From an uncultured Bacteroidales bacterium (GTDB taxonomy: Bacteria > Bacteroidota > Bacteroidia > Bacteroidales > UBA932): a DNA stretch of 64,000 nucleotides. Shown in pieces: positions 17,401 through 25,248 of this stretch. Position 1 is the stretch's first letter; every line of letters starts with the position of its first letter. Made by a program: the position numbers and the translations under genes. The notes below the pieces were generated by a model. The model ran no database searches, was not told the origin of the DNA, and saw nothing but the letters and a program-made list of their open reading frames with translations. The stretch covers positions 1-64,000 of the forward strand of contig ONEF01000010.1 in the NCBI GenBank assembly GCA_900316795.1. Direction: 5' to 3'.

Positions 17401-17688
17401 GGCAGCCTGGCTGAGAAGGTCTATGTCTGAATACCGGTCTTCTCCCGGAACTTTCAGCCGCATAATGGACATCACTTTGTCCTGGCGGCGCAGATTCTGG
17501 TAAACGAACTGGCTCTGACGGCTGCTTTCTCCCGTCCCGTAAGGCAGGAAGGCGGCAATGTCGTCGTCCAGAACTATCTTTTTTGCACAAAGGCAGAAAA
17601 CACCGGCTAAAACCAGAGGAACCAGAAACGCCAGAAAGCGCCTCCCTCTTGAGAAAAAATCATAGATCTTCAGCAGAACCTTTTCCAT
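14377..17688 (-). CDS. Fusion of MMPL/RND-family exporter with a PlsC-type acyltransferase
   Basis: The 1103-residue protein starts with an MMPL/RND-like transporter (about 1-870). It has TM1 at about 15-35, a large exported loop, a block of helices at about 270-430, a second exported loop and a second helix block at about 690-810 with GLGDDYTIFMVEG. The last ~230 residues are a PlsC acyltransferase: ICNHQSHLD with HX4D at His918 and the second block IFPEGTRS. In aryl polyene clusters exporter and acyltransferase are usually separate genes. The fusion suggests direct hand-over between acyl transfer and export at the inner membrane. It starts 3 bases after the dehydratase-glycosyltransferase gene. 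Confidence 0.88.
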   Translation of the reverse strand: MEKVLLKIYDFFSRGRRFLAFLVPLVLAGVFCLCAKKIVLDDDIAAFLPYGTGESSRQSQFVYQNLRRQDKVMSIMRLKVPGEDRYSDIDLLSQAADEFSWRLEEAQIEGISNPVIKVDAARMISLSGFIAENMPYFLDSSDYSAMDSIVASGDYASILEGDKEALVASSGMLERVISADPLHFSSRILRELSALGSESGYKVIGDYLFTPDSTGVMMNFSSAFGGSDTKGNKKLLSAVYAVRDSVIALYPEVQMEFTGSPVIAVMNAERMKKDAATCAVVSVVLIVGLLAWYFRKLRPILLICVPVVFGILSGLAFMGVVQSSISSVALAACCVIFGIAVDYSLLYSTRLGFTKDARTALKDIASPMVIGNATTVGAFLSLLVMSASGMRDFGLFAAVSLVGAILFVILFLPHWVKAEDYSQREGGWMGRWASFRPEENRYVFWCLIALTIVLFFFSRKVTFSGDFTKINYMAEGQQKLLDEFSSHTSTESSRAVYAVSEGRNLDQALEASEKNSSFISSMISEGNVLKTKGIGSLLPSRSRQLERLGLWDSFVARHGEAMIKALDEYGAKAGFSPDAFKRFREMTEAELVPQDAARFEVIYSLLSPYILQDSSQTLVMSILYAPEDKTDKVYSSYQEFDGRAEGSFLFDSFSMTDRMIDILQNDFNKVLAICSVLVFLFLWIAFRRLELALAAFLPMVVSWIWITGIMGIFGVSFNIVNIILATFIFGLGDDYTIFMVEGLQYEHTFRKPLLSSYKTGVTLSALTMFVGIGSLVFAVHPALHSLGAVAVIGMVCVVVLAFILPPVIFRFLVCRRGCKERKDRIFPVRIADILVTLFCGVVFAVLCLYYKIVAALRPKLASSGLRTLITKKMRFFCLGLPRTWFTVLSRDGDFEGEEAFRYAERILDEKPRVVICNHQSHLDLMYLLALSDKIAVVTNGWVYNSPVYGNFVKKAGFVCIDDGVEANMEKLKALKAEGVSILIFPEGTRSQDCSILKFRSGAFALASELELDILPVVLFGPGEILPKGEHILRRGKVAIQLCDAVPYTQLKDWGIRPLKQAQEFRRFYETAYLSLEGKVAQDRKYKNYRDNDRNLYRSEGEMV

Positions 17689-17691
17689 AAC

Positions 17692-18798
17692 CTATCTGAA
17701 AATCCTGTGAAAAAACATCCGCGGATAACCGTAAAGCAAAGCGCCGCAGGTAAGGAAAGTATTCATCAGGGAAATTCTTGTAAAGTCAGCCCCTTTCCTG
17801 AAATGAGTCACCCTGTCTTCAGGATAAACCACATCCACAGGCACCTCCAAAAGGCGGAAACCTCTCCATACCATCCTCACAAGAACTTCTGTTTCAAACT
17901 CATAACGGTTGCCGAGGAATTTAGTTTTGCATATCTTTTCCAAAGGATAAAGCCTCATTCCACTCTGGGTGTCACCCACTTTTCTGCCTGTCTGCACCGT
18001 AAGCCAGAAATTTGAAAAATTGTTGGCGAACTTTCCGCCGCCATCCGCTCCCCTCTTGTTGCGGCTTCCCACCACAATTGTCTTTGCCCTCTGTTTTTCC
18101 CCAAGACTCAGCGATTTGTCAATCACAGCCTCGGCTCCTGAAATGGTGTGCTGGCCGTCGGCATCAAACACCATGGCATACTTGAAACCCAGACTCAACG
18201 CCCTCTTGAAACCTTGCCTGAGAGCATAGCCTTTTCCCTTGTTCCTTTCATACGAAACCAAGTCATAAGGATTTGCCTTGAGGGCTTGATCCAAACTCTC
18301 GTCGTCTGTAGAACCATCATTTACGGCAACAACCTTGAACCCAGCGCCTTGTATAGACTCTATGACTTTAGCTACGGTCTTGGAGTTATTGTAAAACGGA
18401 ACAAGGAAGCATACAGGAAACTTGTTTTCCGCCAAAGATACGGAGAGAGTAGCAGCGACGGACTTTTCCGCTCCGGCCTCTACTGTGAAAGAAGCCTTAG
18501 CACGGACGGCTTTCTTCTCTTCCGCTACTGAAATCCTTGCAGAAAGGAGATTGCCTTCCAGCGGGACAACAGGTCTTTTGAACCTTGCATCCTCAACAGA
18601 CTCAGCAACAAACTGCCTTTTCAGACATCTGGAACACAGGTCGGAAACTATTTCGGCCAACATTGCTCCCGGCAATATGGGCTGACCTGGAAAATGAGAA
18701 GAGAAAAGCCAGTGACTGCCATCCAGAGAAAGGCGGGCGTCAATGTTGCCGTCTTCAAAAGAAAGTCTGCTGATTATGTATAGCCCTCCGGAATTCAT
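17692..18798 (-). CDS. Fusion of hot-dog 3-hydroxyacyl-ACP dehydratase with GT2 glycosyltransferase
   Basis: Residues 1 to ~125 form a FabA/FabZ-like hot-dog domain with HWLFSSHFPGQPILPGAMLA, the typical HFPG...PG active-site loop. From ~130 on the protein is a GT2 glycosyltransferase of the dolichyl-phosphate-mannose type: FLVPFYNNSKTV, VVAVNDGSTDD and VFDADGQHT (DXD-like), then GNRYEFETEVLVRM. No C-terminal membrane helices are obvious. The ATG at 18798 is preferred over a TTG three codons upstream. Dehydration would form double bonds of a polyene, and the GT2 part could glycosylate the product or a carrier lipid. The two activities in one chain are unusual. Confidence 0.85.
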   Translation of the reverse strand: MNSGGLYIISRLSFEDGNIDARLSLDGSHWLFSSHFPGQPILPGAMLAEIVSDLCSRCLKRQFVAESVEDARFKRPVVPLEGNLLSARISVAEEKKAVRAKASFTVEAGAEKSVAATLSVSLAENKFPVCFLVPFYNNSKTVAKVIESIQGAGFKVVAVNDGSTDDESLDQALKANPYDLVSYERNKGKGYALRQGFKRALSLGFKYAMVFDADGQHTISGAEAVIDKSLSLGEKQRAKTIVVGSRNKRGADGGGKFANNFSNFWLTVQTGRKVGDTQSGMRLYPLEKICKTKFLGNRYEFETEVLVRMVWRGFRLLEVPVDVVYPEDRVTHFRKGADFTRISLMNTFLTCGALLYGYPRMFFHRIFR

Positions 18799-18803
18799 CA
18801 CAA

Positions 18804-19409
18804 TCAATTGAATAGCTGCGGATCTGTTTCAACATCTGTCTTTACGGACGAGAAAGTTATCAGAGTGTAGCCGGCTTCCGTCCTTATCTCAAAAGATTTG
18901 ACAAGTGATGTAGAGCTGTCAAACTTCATCACCACGCTTCCGACCGTCCCCTTCAGCCTGGAGGCTTTTGGAACAGCTGTAACTACAAGTTCCTTACCTT
19001 CAATCTTATATGAAACGTCAAAATCCTTCGGATTGTCTGACAATGTGGTCAACAGACCTGTCACCATCTTGCCCATCTGGGAGAAGCCTCTGGAAAGAGC
19101 TCCGTCCCTGACACCGTTCTTTACCATATATCCGCCTTTGAGGTTATAGACCCCGTAGTTCTTTGTATCATACTCCCACCTCATGAAAGACGGTGCCTTG
19201 TACCAAAGCTTACCCGTGGTGACCACATCATCGCTGAGCATCTTGAGATGCTTGGTCTCCTTGAAGTCAGCCACCATGCTTTTCATCCCGGATGCGGAAG
19301 AAACAACCTTCTGGAATACAGCCTTTTCCGCATTGGTCTGTGCGGAAGAGACCACCGGTGTCAAAACGGCAAAAACAAATGCCAGGATATTCAGCGACAA
19401 GTTTTTCAT
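18804..19409 (-). CDS. LolA-like periplasmic lipoprotein/lipid carrier
   Basis: The 201-residue protein has a signal peptide ending SSAQT and the LolA/LolB-like layout: an early FKETKHLKML strand, LWYKAPSFMRWEYD, and a late beta half. LolA carries lipoproteins across the periplasm; cluster-bound copies such as ApeL are thought to move the polyene lipid to the outer membrane. Its stop lies 5 bases before the next start. No second LolA is in the window, so a general LolA role cannot be excluded, but the context favours the cluster. Confidence 0.8.
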   Translation of the reverse strand: MKNLSLNILAFVFAVLTPVVSSAQTNAEKAVFQKVVSSASGMKSMVADFKETKHLKMLSDDVVTTGKLWYKAPSFMRWEYDTKNYGVYNLKGGYMVKNGVRDGALSRGFSQMGKMVTGLLTTLSDNPKDFDVSYKIEGKELVVTAVPKASRLKGTVGSVVMKFDSSTSLVKSFEIRTEAGYTLITFSSVKTDVETDPQLFN

Positions 19410-19410
19410 C

Positions 19411-19767
19411 TTATTTCTGCACTATCAAAATTGCTCCCGCTATAATGAGCGCCACCCCTACATATCTGATTGCCGGGATGTGCTCATGAAACACCAGACC
19501 TGCAACAACCAGGCCGAGCACATAGCTGAAACTGATCATAGGATATGCCGCGCTGAACGGATAGTTCTTCAGGATATAGAACCAAAGCACGGAAGCTCCG
19601 CCCATGCAAAGGCCGCACAGCAGGAAGTTTATGTCCGTAAAAAGCTGCTTGATGCAGCGCCAGGTAAAGGCCAACTTGTCTATGTTGGACATCGTGAACT
19701 TCAAAAACATCTGTCCTGCAACCAGAAGAGCGCTCTGAACCACGGAAAGTATAATCAGTTTGTACAT
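19411..19767 (-). CDS. Small four-helix EamA/SMR-type transporter
   Basis: The 118 residues hold four predicted transmembrane helices and correspond to one half of an EamA drug/metabolite transporter. Seen are the early Gln in SALLVAGQMFLKF and the end-helix block YVGVALIIAGAILI. The size resembles SMR proteins and the ArnE/ArnF flippase subunits. In this cluster, next to a GT2 domain, an undecaprenyl- or lipid-linked sugar flippase is one possible role. It could also be an unrelated small exporter. Confidence 0.7.
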   Translation of the reverse strand: MYKLIILSVVQSALLVAGQMFLKFTMSNIDKLAFTWRCIKQLFTDINFLLCGLCMGGASVLWFYILKNYPFSAAYPMISFSYVLGLVVAGLVFHEHIPAIRYVGVALIIAGAILIVQK

Positions 19768-19777
19768 AAGCCGTTAA

Positions 19778-20725
19778 TCAAGATAAATTACTGGAAATCA
19801 AGATGAATGAATAAGTATCCTTACTTCGGCCGGCCAGGAGGGCTCTCCCGCCTTTTCCCCTGAGGATACCGCTGCCGGCAAACATTCCGAAAGCAGAAGC
19901 TGAAAGGTACTGCCCGCAGTACTGCTTGTATTCCAGCACAGGCTTGTCCGAAGGCAGGAAAGGAAAATCCGAGGCAGATTTTCCGGGGAAGGAGGAAGTA
20001 AGGACTATATCAATGTCGTTCCAGGTCAAGCCTCTTCTGGAAAATAACCTATCGAGCTCCCAGATCGGCTTGGACCGTGTCTGTACAAGGTCCTCTACCA
20101 GGCAGACAGCGCCTTGAGGATCTGAGGACAGGACAAAAGCCACCGAGCCTTCTGACACTGGAAGCCCCTTCCATATAGTCTCCCTGTCAACAAGGGAATA
20201 GAAAACCTGTGTGAGTTGGTCAGAGGTACAAAGAAGGACATTTTTGCAGTTGCCGCTCTCCAGGAGCATCATGCTGTCCAGAAGAGCCCCTTCAAACGCA
20301 AAGCGGTCATTCACGTGAGTTGAATTGAACCCCCTGCAACCCAAAGTTATTGCAATTTGAGAACCTATGGTGTTAGGTGTGGAGCAGATGAACTTGGAAG
20401 GATTGAGCATAGTCTCCCCTTCTTCCAGCATCTTTGTCAGGAAAACCTCCGTATCTGCAACGCAACCATTGCCCGTACCGGTGACTATAGCGTCAGGGCA
20501 CTGTATTGAAGCATCTTGCAAAGCCTGTCTTGAAACCGCGATGCTGCGCTTGAGGATGGGATTCATCCTCCGGGCTGCCATAGGAGATATGAAAGGTCTG
20601 AAATCAGGATCCTTGCAAGGCAACATGCTTTCTTCCCAAGGAACAGGCACGAACCTGTCCACAGAACAGAAAGGCTCCTGAGCTGAAATCTGGGCAGATG
20701 AAATTATATATACTTTCTCCCTCAT
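19778..20725 (-). CDS. Ketosynthase-like chain length factor (ApeC-like)
   Basis: This 315-residue protein has the thiolase fold of ketosynthases (PF13723-like N-terminal half, with AIVTGTGNGCVADTE and STPNTIGSQIAITLG) but lacks the catalytic cysteine: the segment HVNDRFAFEGALL stands where ACS is expected. Such proteins pair with a full ketosynthase as chain length factor. It overlaps the stop of the ketosynthase gene at 20722-21921 by four bases (ATGA), which fits a heterodimer made from coupled translation. Confidence 0.82.
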   Translation of the reverse strand: MREKVYIISSAQISAQEPFCSVDRFVPVPWEESMLPCKDPDFRPFISPMAARRMNPILKRSIAVSRQALQDASIQCPDAIVTGTGNGCVADTEVFLTKMLEEGETMLNPSKFICSTPNTIGSQIAITLGCRGFNSTHVNDRFAFEGALLDSMMLLESGNCKNVLLCTSDQLTQVFYSLVDRETIWKGLPVSEGSVAFVLSSDPQGAVCLVEDLVQTRSKPIWELDRLFSRRGLTWNDIDIVLTSSFPGKSASDFPFLPSDKPVLEYKQYCGQYLSASAFGMFAGSGILRGKGGRALLAGRSKDTYSFILISSNLS

Positions 20726-21921
20726 AGCGTTGAAGATGAAAAGACAAGAGAGGAATCATTGCCTCCGAAGCCGAATGAATTGGACAGTACATGCTTCAGT
20801 GGCATATCTTTGAGAGTATGCACCACAGGAGAAAAGTCCAGCTGCGGATCCCGGTTTTCAAACCTCAGGTTCGCAGGCACAAACCGTCTCTGGAGACATA
20901 GAACGGAGATAACCGCCTCCAACGCCCCTGCTGCACTGGTGGCGTGTCCGGTAAAACTCTTGGTCGAAGAGACAAGAGGCATCCTGCTTCCGAAAACTCT
21001 CCTCAAAGCCACTCCTTCAGAAAGGTCGTTGTTTTCTGTGGCTGTACCGTGAGCATTGACATAGTCTATGTCCGACGGTTTGAGACCTGCAACCTGCAAA
21101 GCCTTGACCATAGCCAGATAAGCGCCCTCTCCATCCGGAGAAGAGGCCGTCTGGTGAAATGCGTCACAGCTGTTGCCCCATCCGTCAAGAAAAGCCCTGA
21201 CACGAGCACCTCTTGCCATAGCATGCTCCCTTGTTTCAAGAACCAGGAAACCGGCACCCTCTCCAAGGTTGAGACCCTTGCGGGAAGCGTCAAACGGACG
21301 GCAAAGATTCTCATCCAGAATCATCAGGGAATTAAAACCGTTCAGATGGAATCTTGTAATACATTCACTGCCTCCTGCCAAGACCACGTCAAACCGGCCG
21401 CTTCTTATAAGCTCAGCACCGAAGGCAAGAGCGTTTGCCGCCGCAGAACATGCTGTGGACAAAGTGTCTGTGTATGCTACATCAACACTTAAAGAATCAG
21501 CAATGGCATCAGTGGAGACTCCATCCAGATGAAGAGGGATAAGAGAGTCAAAGTCGGAGCTTTTCAAGAAATTCTCCAGATTACGCTCAGTGATATCCAT
21601 TCCCCCTACGGTTGTCCCGTTGATGAGGGCAACCCTTGTACCAGGTTGCAGGGCAGCATCCTGCTCAGCCTGCCGTGCAGCTATTATACCTAAAAGAGAT
21701 GAGCGTGACAAAGGTCTCTCCTTGTCTTCATGGCAAAGTTCATAGAGCTGGGAGTCAGAAAAATCCACCTCACCGCAAGGAAGGTTGGAATGAGTGGAAA
21801 CAAGATGCCTTAAAGGAGTTATAGGACAGATTTCATCCATAAGAATACGACAGGTCTCATCAAGACCTGTCCCAAGTGCCGAAATTATGCCAGCACCGGT
21901 TATGGCTATCCGTCCATGCAT
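20722..21921 (-). CDS. Beta-ketoacyl-ACP synthase II-type ketosynthase (ApeO-like)
   Basis: The 399-residue enzyme elongates an ACP-bound chain by decarboxylative condensation with malonyl-ACP. The catalytic triad is visible: Cys158 in LSTACSAAANAL, His in YVNAHGTATENND and His in KSFTGHATSAAGA. The length and motifs match FabF. The frame opens at TTG one codon before the chosen ATG (MHGRIAITG). It lies between the second ACP and the chain length factor, so it is probably the main elongating enzyme together with 19778-20725. Confidence 0.88.
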   Translation of the reverse strand: MHGRIAITGAGIISALGTGLDETCRILMDEICPITPLRHLVSTHSNLPCGEVDFSDSQLYELCHEDKERPLSRSSLLGIIAARQAEQDAALQPGTRVALINGTTVGGMDITERNLENFLKSSDFDSLIPLHLDGVSTDAIADSLSVDVAYTDTLSTACSAAANALAFGAELIRSGRFDVVLAGGSECITRFHLNGFNSLMILDENLCRPFDASRKGLNLGEGAGFLVLETREHAMARGARVRAFLDGWGNSCDAFHQTASSPDGEGAYLAMVKALQVAGLKPSDIDYVNAHGTATENNDLSEGVALRRVFGSRMPLVSSTKSFTGHATSAAGALEAVISVLCLQRRFVPANLRFENRDPQLDFSPVVHTLKDMPLKHVLSNSFGFGGNDSSLVFSSSTL

Positions 21922-21926
21922 CAAGA

Positions 21927-22178
21927 TTACTTGTTAGACTCTATATAATCAGCGATTGCCTTGACGCTGGTCAACACATTCTTGGCCTTTGAAGGGTCAG
22001 TGAGCTTGATGCCGTAATTCTTCTCCAGCAAAACAATGAGCTCAAGAGCATCTATTGAGTCAAGCCCCAAACCTTCCGGCCCGAAAAGCGGAGCATCGTC
22101 CTTTATATCCTCAGGTTTAAGCTCTTCCAGATTCAGCGCATCAATTATTTGTGTCTTAAGTTTCAGTATGTCCATCAT
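21927..22178 (-). CDS. Acyl carrier protein, second copy
   Basis: An 83-residue ACP with the phosphopantetheine serine in GLGLDSIDALEL (DSI rather than DSL). It sits between two ketosynthase genes and is the likely carrier of the growing chain. Two adjacent ATG codons follow a GTG; either ATG may be used. Confidence 0.88.
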   Translation of the reverse strand: MMDILKLKTQIIDALNLEELKPEDIKDDAPLFGPEGLGLDSIDALELIVLLEKNYGIKLTDPSKAKNVLTSVKAIADYIESNK

Positions 22179-22188
22179 CACTTTCTAT

Positions 22189-23907
22189 TTAGACGCGCAA
22201 TTTACCATTTTTTTCCATTCCAATCAAATCCGCACGTAAACTGCACCGCCCGTCAAGACTTTCATCCCAGCAAAAAAGGACCCTGGAAACGCTGCCCTCC
22301 CTGAACAGGCAGCGGACATAATCAAGCGCTCTTTCACGGTTCAGCTCTTCTTCCACAAAGAACACACATTCTCCAAACAGTTTATGCCTGATGGAGATTT
22401 CTCCGGTCACAATGTTGGGAAGAGTATAGACGAAAACAGAAGGAGAAGGGAAAAAATCATCCTCAGCGATTGATGAAAGATACTCGCGGTCAGCGGCCAA
22501 TGAAGACACTGAGTTCACGAATACAAGAGCCGTATCGCTGTTCCCCTCTGTCACTTCCAGAAGGCTGTCAGCGGCAAGCACTCCGGCTTTGCACAAAAGG
22601 TCCATCTTGTGGAATTTAGGATAGCTGAGGCCTGAATCTCGATAGAGTGAGGCCAGGTATTCCTTGACATCTCCCGTGTATTCCAGATTGAAGGACTTTA
22701 TGGTTCTTATATCAATCTTTCCCGAACGGCTTCCGTTTTCAGGGAAAGAATCGCCGAGTTTCTCCACCTTGATTGCAGCGTTGCTTCCTCCGAAACCGGA
22801 ATTGGTCTTGAGGAACCAACTGGCTGATACGGCCTGTGGTTCAGAACTTATATTTGGGGAAGGGAAGCATCCCGGCTCCAAATATCCTGCAGCTCCCGGA
22901 ATCCATCCTTCATCCAGGAAGTGACAGCATAAGATGGTTTCTATGACTCCGGAAGCTCCGAGAGTGTGCCCGAAATATCCCTTCAGAGGAATCATCGGCA
23001 AATCATCCAGCCCGATACGGGAAAAAGCCACGCTCTCCATCTGGTCGTTGTACAAAGTAGCTGTTCCGTGAGGATTTATGAAAGCCTCCCCCAAGCAGGT
23101 TTCAGCCTTAGTTCCGTATGGCAGGGACAGAGTCTTCATCACAGCCCTGTACAATCCCTCACCTGTCTTTGACGGTCCGGAAATATGGAAAGCATCAGAA
23201 GCCATCGCTCCGGATGCCACAAGCTGAGGAGTCTTGAAGTATCCGTCCTGATTCAGCATATCTTCCTTGGAATCAGCCCTGCGCAGCACCAGACATCCGG
23301 CAGCCTCCCCCAGATTCAGACCGTGGCGCATGATGTCAAAAGGCCGGCAAAGCTCATCCGACAATGCCATAAGGGAGGAAAAACCGCTTACCACAAACTC
23401 AGTGATTTCATCCGCTCCAACAACAACCGCTGTCTTGTAAAGACCGGCTTCCAGAAGTCTCTTTGCAACTACAATGGCAGTAACCCCGGATGTGCAAGCA
23501 GTGGAGACGGTCACAGGATCGTTGGGGTTGCCGAAATATCCGCTGACCACCTTGGCGGAATGCCAGAGGGGAACCTTCCTTTCGTCTTCAGCCAGATATC
23601 TGACATTGCCTTTGGCTGTTGAAAAGACGAATATGGTAGAGCTGTCTCCAAGCAGATGGGAAATCCGGCCGCAGGCCCTCTTGACCGAAGAAACCATGAA
23701 CATTTCGAGCCTGGTCATATCCTCCTCATGCACAGAAGGTTCTATGAAAGAATCATCCATGACGGACAGGAAAACCTTACCGTCACCAGGCACCCTGAAT
23801 CCAGCATTTTCCTTCAATGAAATGCGACCTTCCCTCAAGGCCCGGAGATTCTCTCCCGTATCCCTTCCCAAACCTGAAATTATGTTATCTGCTACAATCT
23901 GAATCAT
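22189..23907 (-). CDS. Ketosynthase (ApeR-like) fused to a decayed ketosynthase-like domain
   Basis: Residues 1 to ~385 are a complete ketosynthase with Cys138 in STACTSGVTA, His in INPHGTATLYND and His in KGYFGHTLGASG. The following ~185 residues look like the N-terminal half of a second thiolase fold. HKMDLLCKAGVLAADSLLE, ALVFVNSVSS and FVYTLPNIVTGEISI align in order with the chain length factor at 19778-20725. This second part lacks active-site residues and ends early. The ATG at 23907 is chosen over a TTG seven codons upstream. The first ketosynthase may prime or start chains; the extension may serve in dimer contacts. Confidence 0.82.
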   Translation of the reverse strand: MIQIVADNIISGLGRDTGENLRALREGRISLKENAGFRVPGDGKVFLSVMDDSFIEPSVHEEDMTRLEMFMVSSVKRACGRISHLLGDSSTIFVFSTAKGNVRYLAEDERKVPLWHSAKVVSGYFGNPNDPVTVSTACTSGVTAIVVAKRLLEAGLYKTAVVVGADEITEFVVSGFSSLMALSDELCRPFDIMRHGLNLGEAAGCLVLRRADSKEDMLNQDGYFKTPQLVASGAMASDAFHISGPSKTGEGLYRAVMKTLSLPYGTKAETCLGEAFINPHGTATLYNDQMESVAFSRIGLDDLPMIPLKGYFGHTLGASGVIETILCCHFLDEGWIPGAAGYLEPGCFPSPNISSEPQAVSASWFLKTNSGFGGSNAAIKVEKLGDSFPENGSRSGKIDIRTIKSFNLEYTGDVKEYLASLYRDSGLSYPKFHKMDLLCKAGVLAADSLLEVTEGNSDTALVFVNSVSSLAADREYLSSIAEDDFFPSPSVFVYTLPNIVTGEISIRHKLFGECVFFVEEELNRERALDYVRCLFREGSVSRVLFCWDESLDGRCSLRADLIGMEKNGKLRV

Positions 23908-23917
23908 CGCTATAAAA

Positions 23918-24352
23918 CTAGACAGCAACTTTCAAAGAACACTCGGCGACAAGTTCTCCAGTCTCTAAAAAAACCTGGGCATCAGCCATGAGCACCCCGA
24001 GAGCCTCAGCCTTGGGAGTTATTGATGTAATTATCGTCTGCCCGCTCTCAGGATGACTGAAAGCCTTGAATCCTTTTATAGAGCCAATGACACCTGCTTT
24101 CACAGGTCTCTCGTGGAGCCAGTCATAAAAGCCTATCCTTGCAGCACAGCTTTGGGCTATGTTTTCAATAAGTCCTCCAGTGGAAAGACGGCCGTCTTCC
24201 AGCATTATGCCACACGCGGGAACTGCATAGGATGTCTTGACACAGGTCGTATGGCTGTCATAATGTATCAACCTGTCTATCAATATAAACGGAGGACGAT
24301 GAGGAAGAATTTCCGATACGTCCAGAGTTGTGATGTCGTCAATTGTTCTCAT
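23918..24352 (-). CDS. 3-hydroxyacyl-ACP dehydratase, hot-dog fold (ApeP-like)
   Basis: A 144-residue single hot-dog domain with EILPHRPPFILIDRLI, the FabZ-like entrance, and GGLIENIAQSCAA, where a Glu stands near the usual catalytic acid position. It removes water from 3-hydroxyacyl-ACP. No enoyl reductase gene is near, so double bonds would be kept. The ATG giving MRTIDDIT is preferred because it leaves a 14-base overlap with the upstream acyltransferase; an earlier ATG at 24376 would add eight residues. Confidence 0.82.
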   Translation of the reverse strand: MRTIDDITTLDVSEILPHRPPFILIDRLIHYDSHTTCVKTSYAVPACGIMLEDGRLSTGGLIENIAQSCAARIGFYDWLHERPVKAGVIGSIKGFKAFSHPESGQTIITSITPKAEALGVLMADAQVFLETGELVAECSLKVAV

Positions 24353-25244
24353 CGCCTTCAATATTCCAGAAATCATAGAAGTTGAACCACTGCAAAGGGT
24401 TCTCCTTTATTACTTTTTCCAGTATGTCCACATACTTCTGACCGTAGGCCCTGGCTCTTTCATCCCGCCCTTTTAATGCAGGATCTATGGTGATAGGTTC
24501 CACATGGATTTTATAGTTGAAATTCTTCTTTGTCCCCAGCACGAACATTGCTATTATGTCCGCCTTGTAACGTTCTGCTATTGTGTATATTCCTGTAGGG
24601 AACAACGCCTCTTTCCCCAGAAACATGAACTTGTGGTTCCGGCGTCCGGTAAACACTCTGTCTCCGGCCATTGTAATCGCCTCCCCTTCTCTTATCACAT
24701 CGTTGAGACGGAATATATGTTCCATGTCTTCCCTCACGGGAATCATCTCGATGTTGTTCTCCTCCATCGCTGAGGAACGGAACTTCTGCATCTGCTCCGT
24801 CTCCCCGGCAAAGGCCAGAACATTGAGTTTCTTGGGCAGCTTCCCGCACAAGTAGGAAGAAATCTCAAAGTTTCCCACGTGGGCGCTCACCATAACAAGC
24901 GGCTTGTCAGTGGAAAAATACTTCACGACCACATCCTTCTCAAGGCTGGCGGAATTGAATTTGTCCTTGTGTCCGGCATAGATGTAGAAACGGTCCATCA
25001 GAAACTTTGCAAACAGAAGATGGTTGCGATAAGTTCCTATGGCAGAACGCCATACGGAAAATCCCTGGCGGTGCCTCAGATAACTGTATATGGCACCGGC
25101 CCTCTTGCGCGCGGCTATCAGATAATAGATGACGGCAAAGGGCAGGAAACAGTAGATTACCCTCACGTCCACTTTCTTGAGCAGCCGTATCAGAAAAGAC
25201 TGGTTGGCGTCTCCCCCCTCTGTTTTACCTTTCCACTGAGGCAT
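24339..25244 (-). CDS. LpxL/HtrB-family lipid acyltransferase
   Basis: The 301-residue protein matches lipid A lauroyl/myristoyl acyltransferases: an N-terminal membrane segment (about 28-45), the catalytic HX4E in SAHVGNFEIS, GDRVFTGRRNHKFMFLG and a late WFNFYDFW. Family members transfer an acyl chain from ACP to a membrane lipid. In aryl polyene clusters a homologue (ApeD) is thought to anchor the chain. It stands in tight order between fabG-like and dehydratase genes, so a cluster role is more likely than general lipid A synthesis. Confidence 0.8.
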   Translation of the reverse strand: MPQWKGKTEGGDANQSFLIRLLKKVDVRVIYCFLPFAVIYYLIAARKRAGAIYSYLRHRQGFSVWRSAIGTYRNHLLFAKFLMDRFYIYAGHKDKFNSASLEKDVVVKYFSTDKPLVMVSAHVGNFEISSYLCGKLPKKLNVLAFAGETEQMQKFRSSAMEENNIEMIPVREDMEHIFRLNDVIREGEAITMAGDRVFTGRRNHKFMFLGKEALFPTGIYTIAERYKADIIAMFVLGTKKNFNYKIHVEPITIDPALKGRDERARAYGQKYVDILEKVIKENPLQWFNFYDFWNIEGDENN

Positions 25245-25248
25245 TGCT

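Noticed and set aside
19411..19767. SMR-type multidrug resistance protein
   Set aside because: The size fits, but the sequence is closer to an EamA half and it sits inside a lipid gene cluster, so a resistance role is not supported.
24339..25244. Housekeeping lipid A acyltransferase (lpxL)
   Set aside because: Family membership is clear, but tight packing between ketoreductase and dehydratase genes makes a cluster-specific role more likely, so I give no lpxL symbol.
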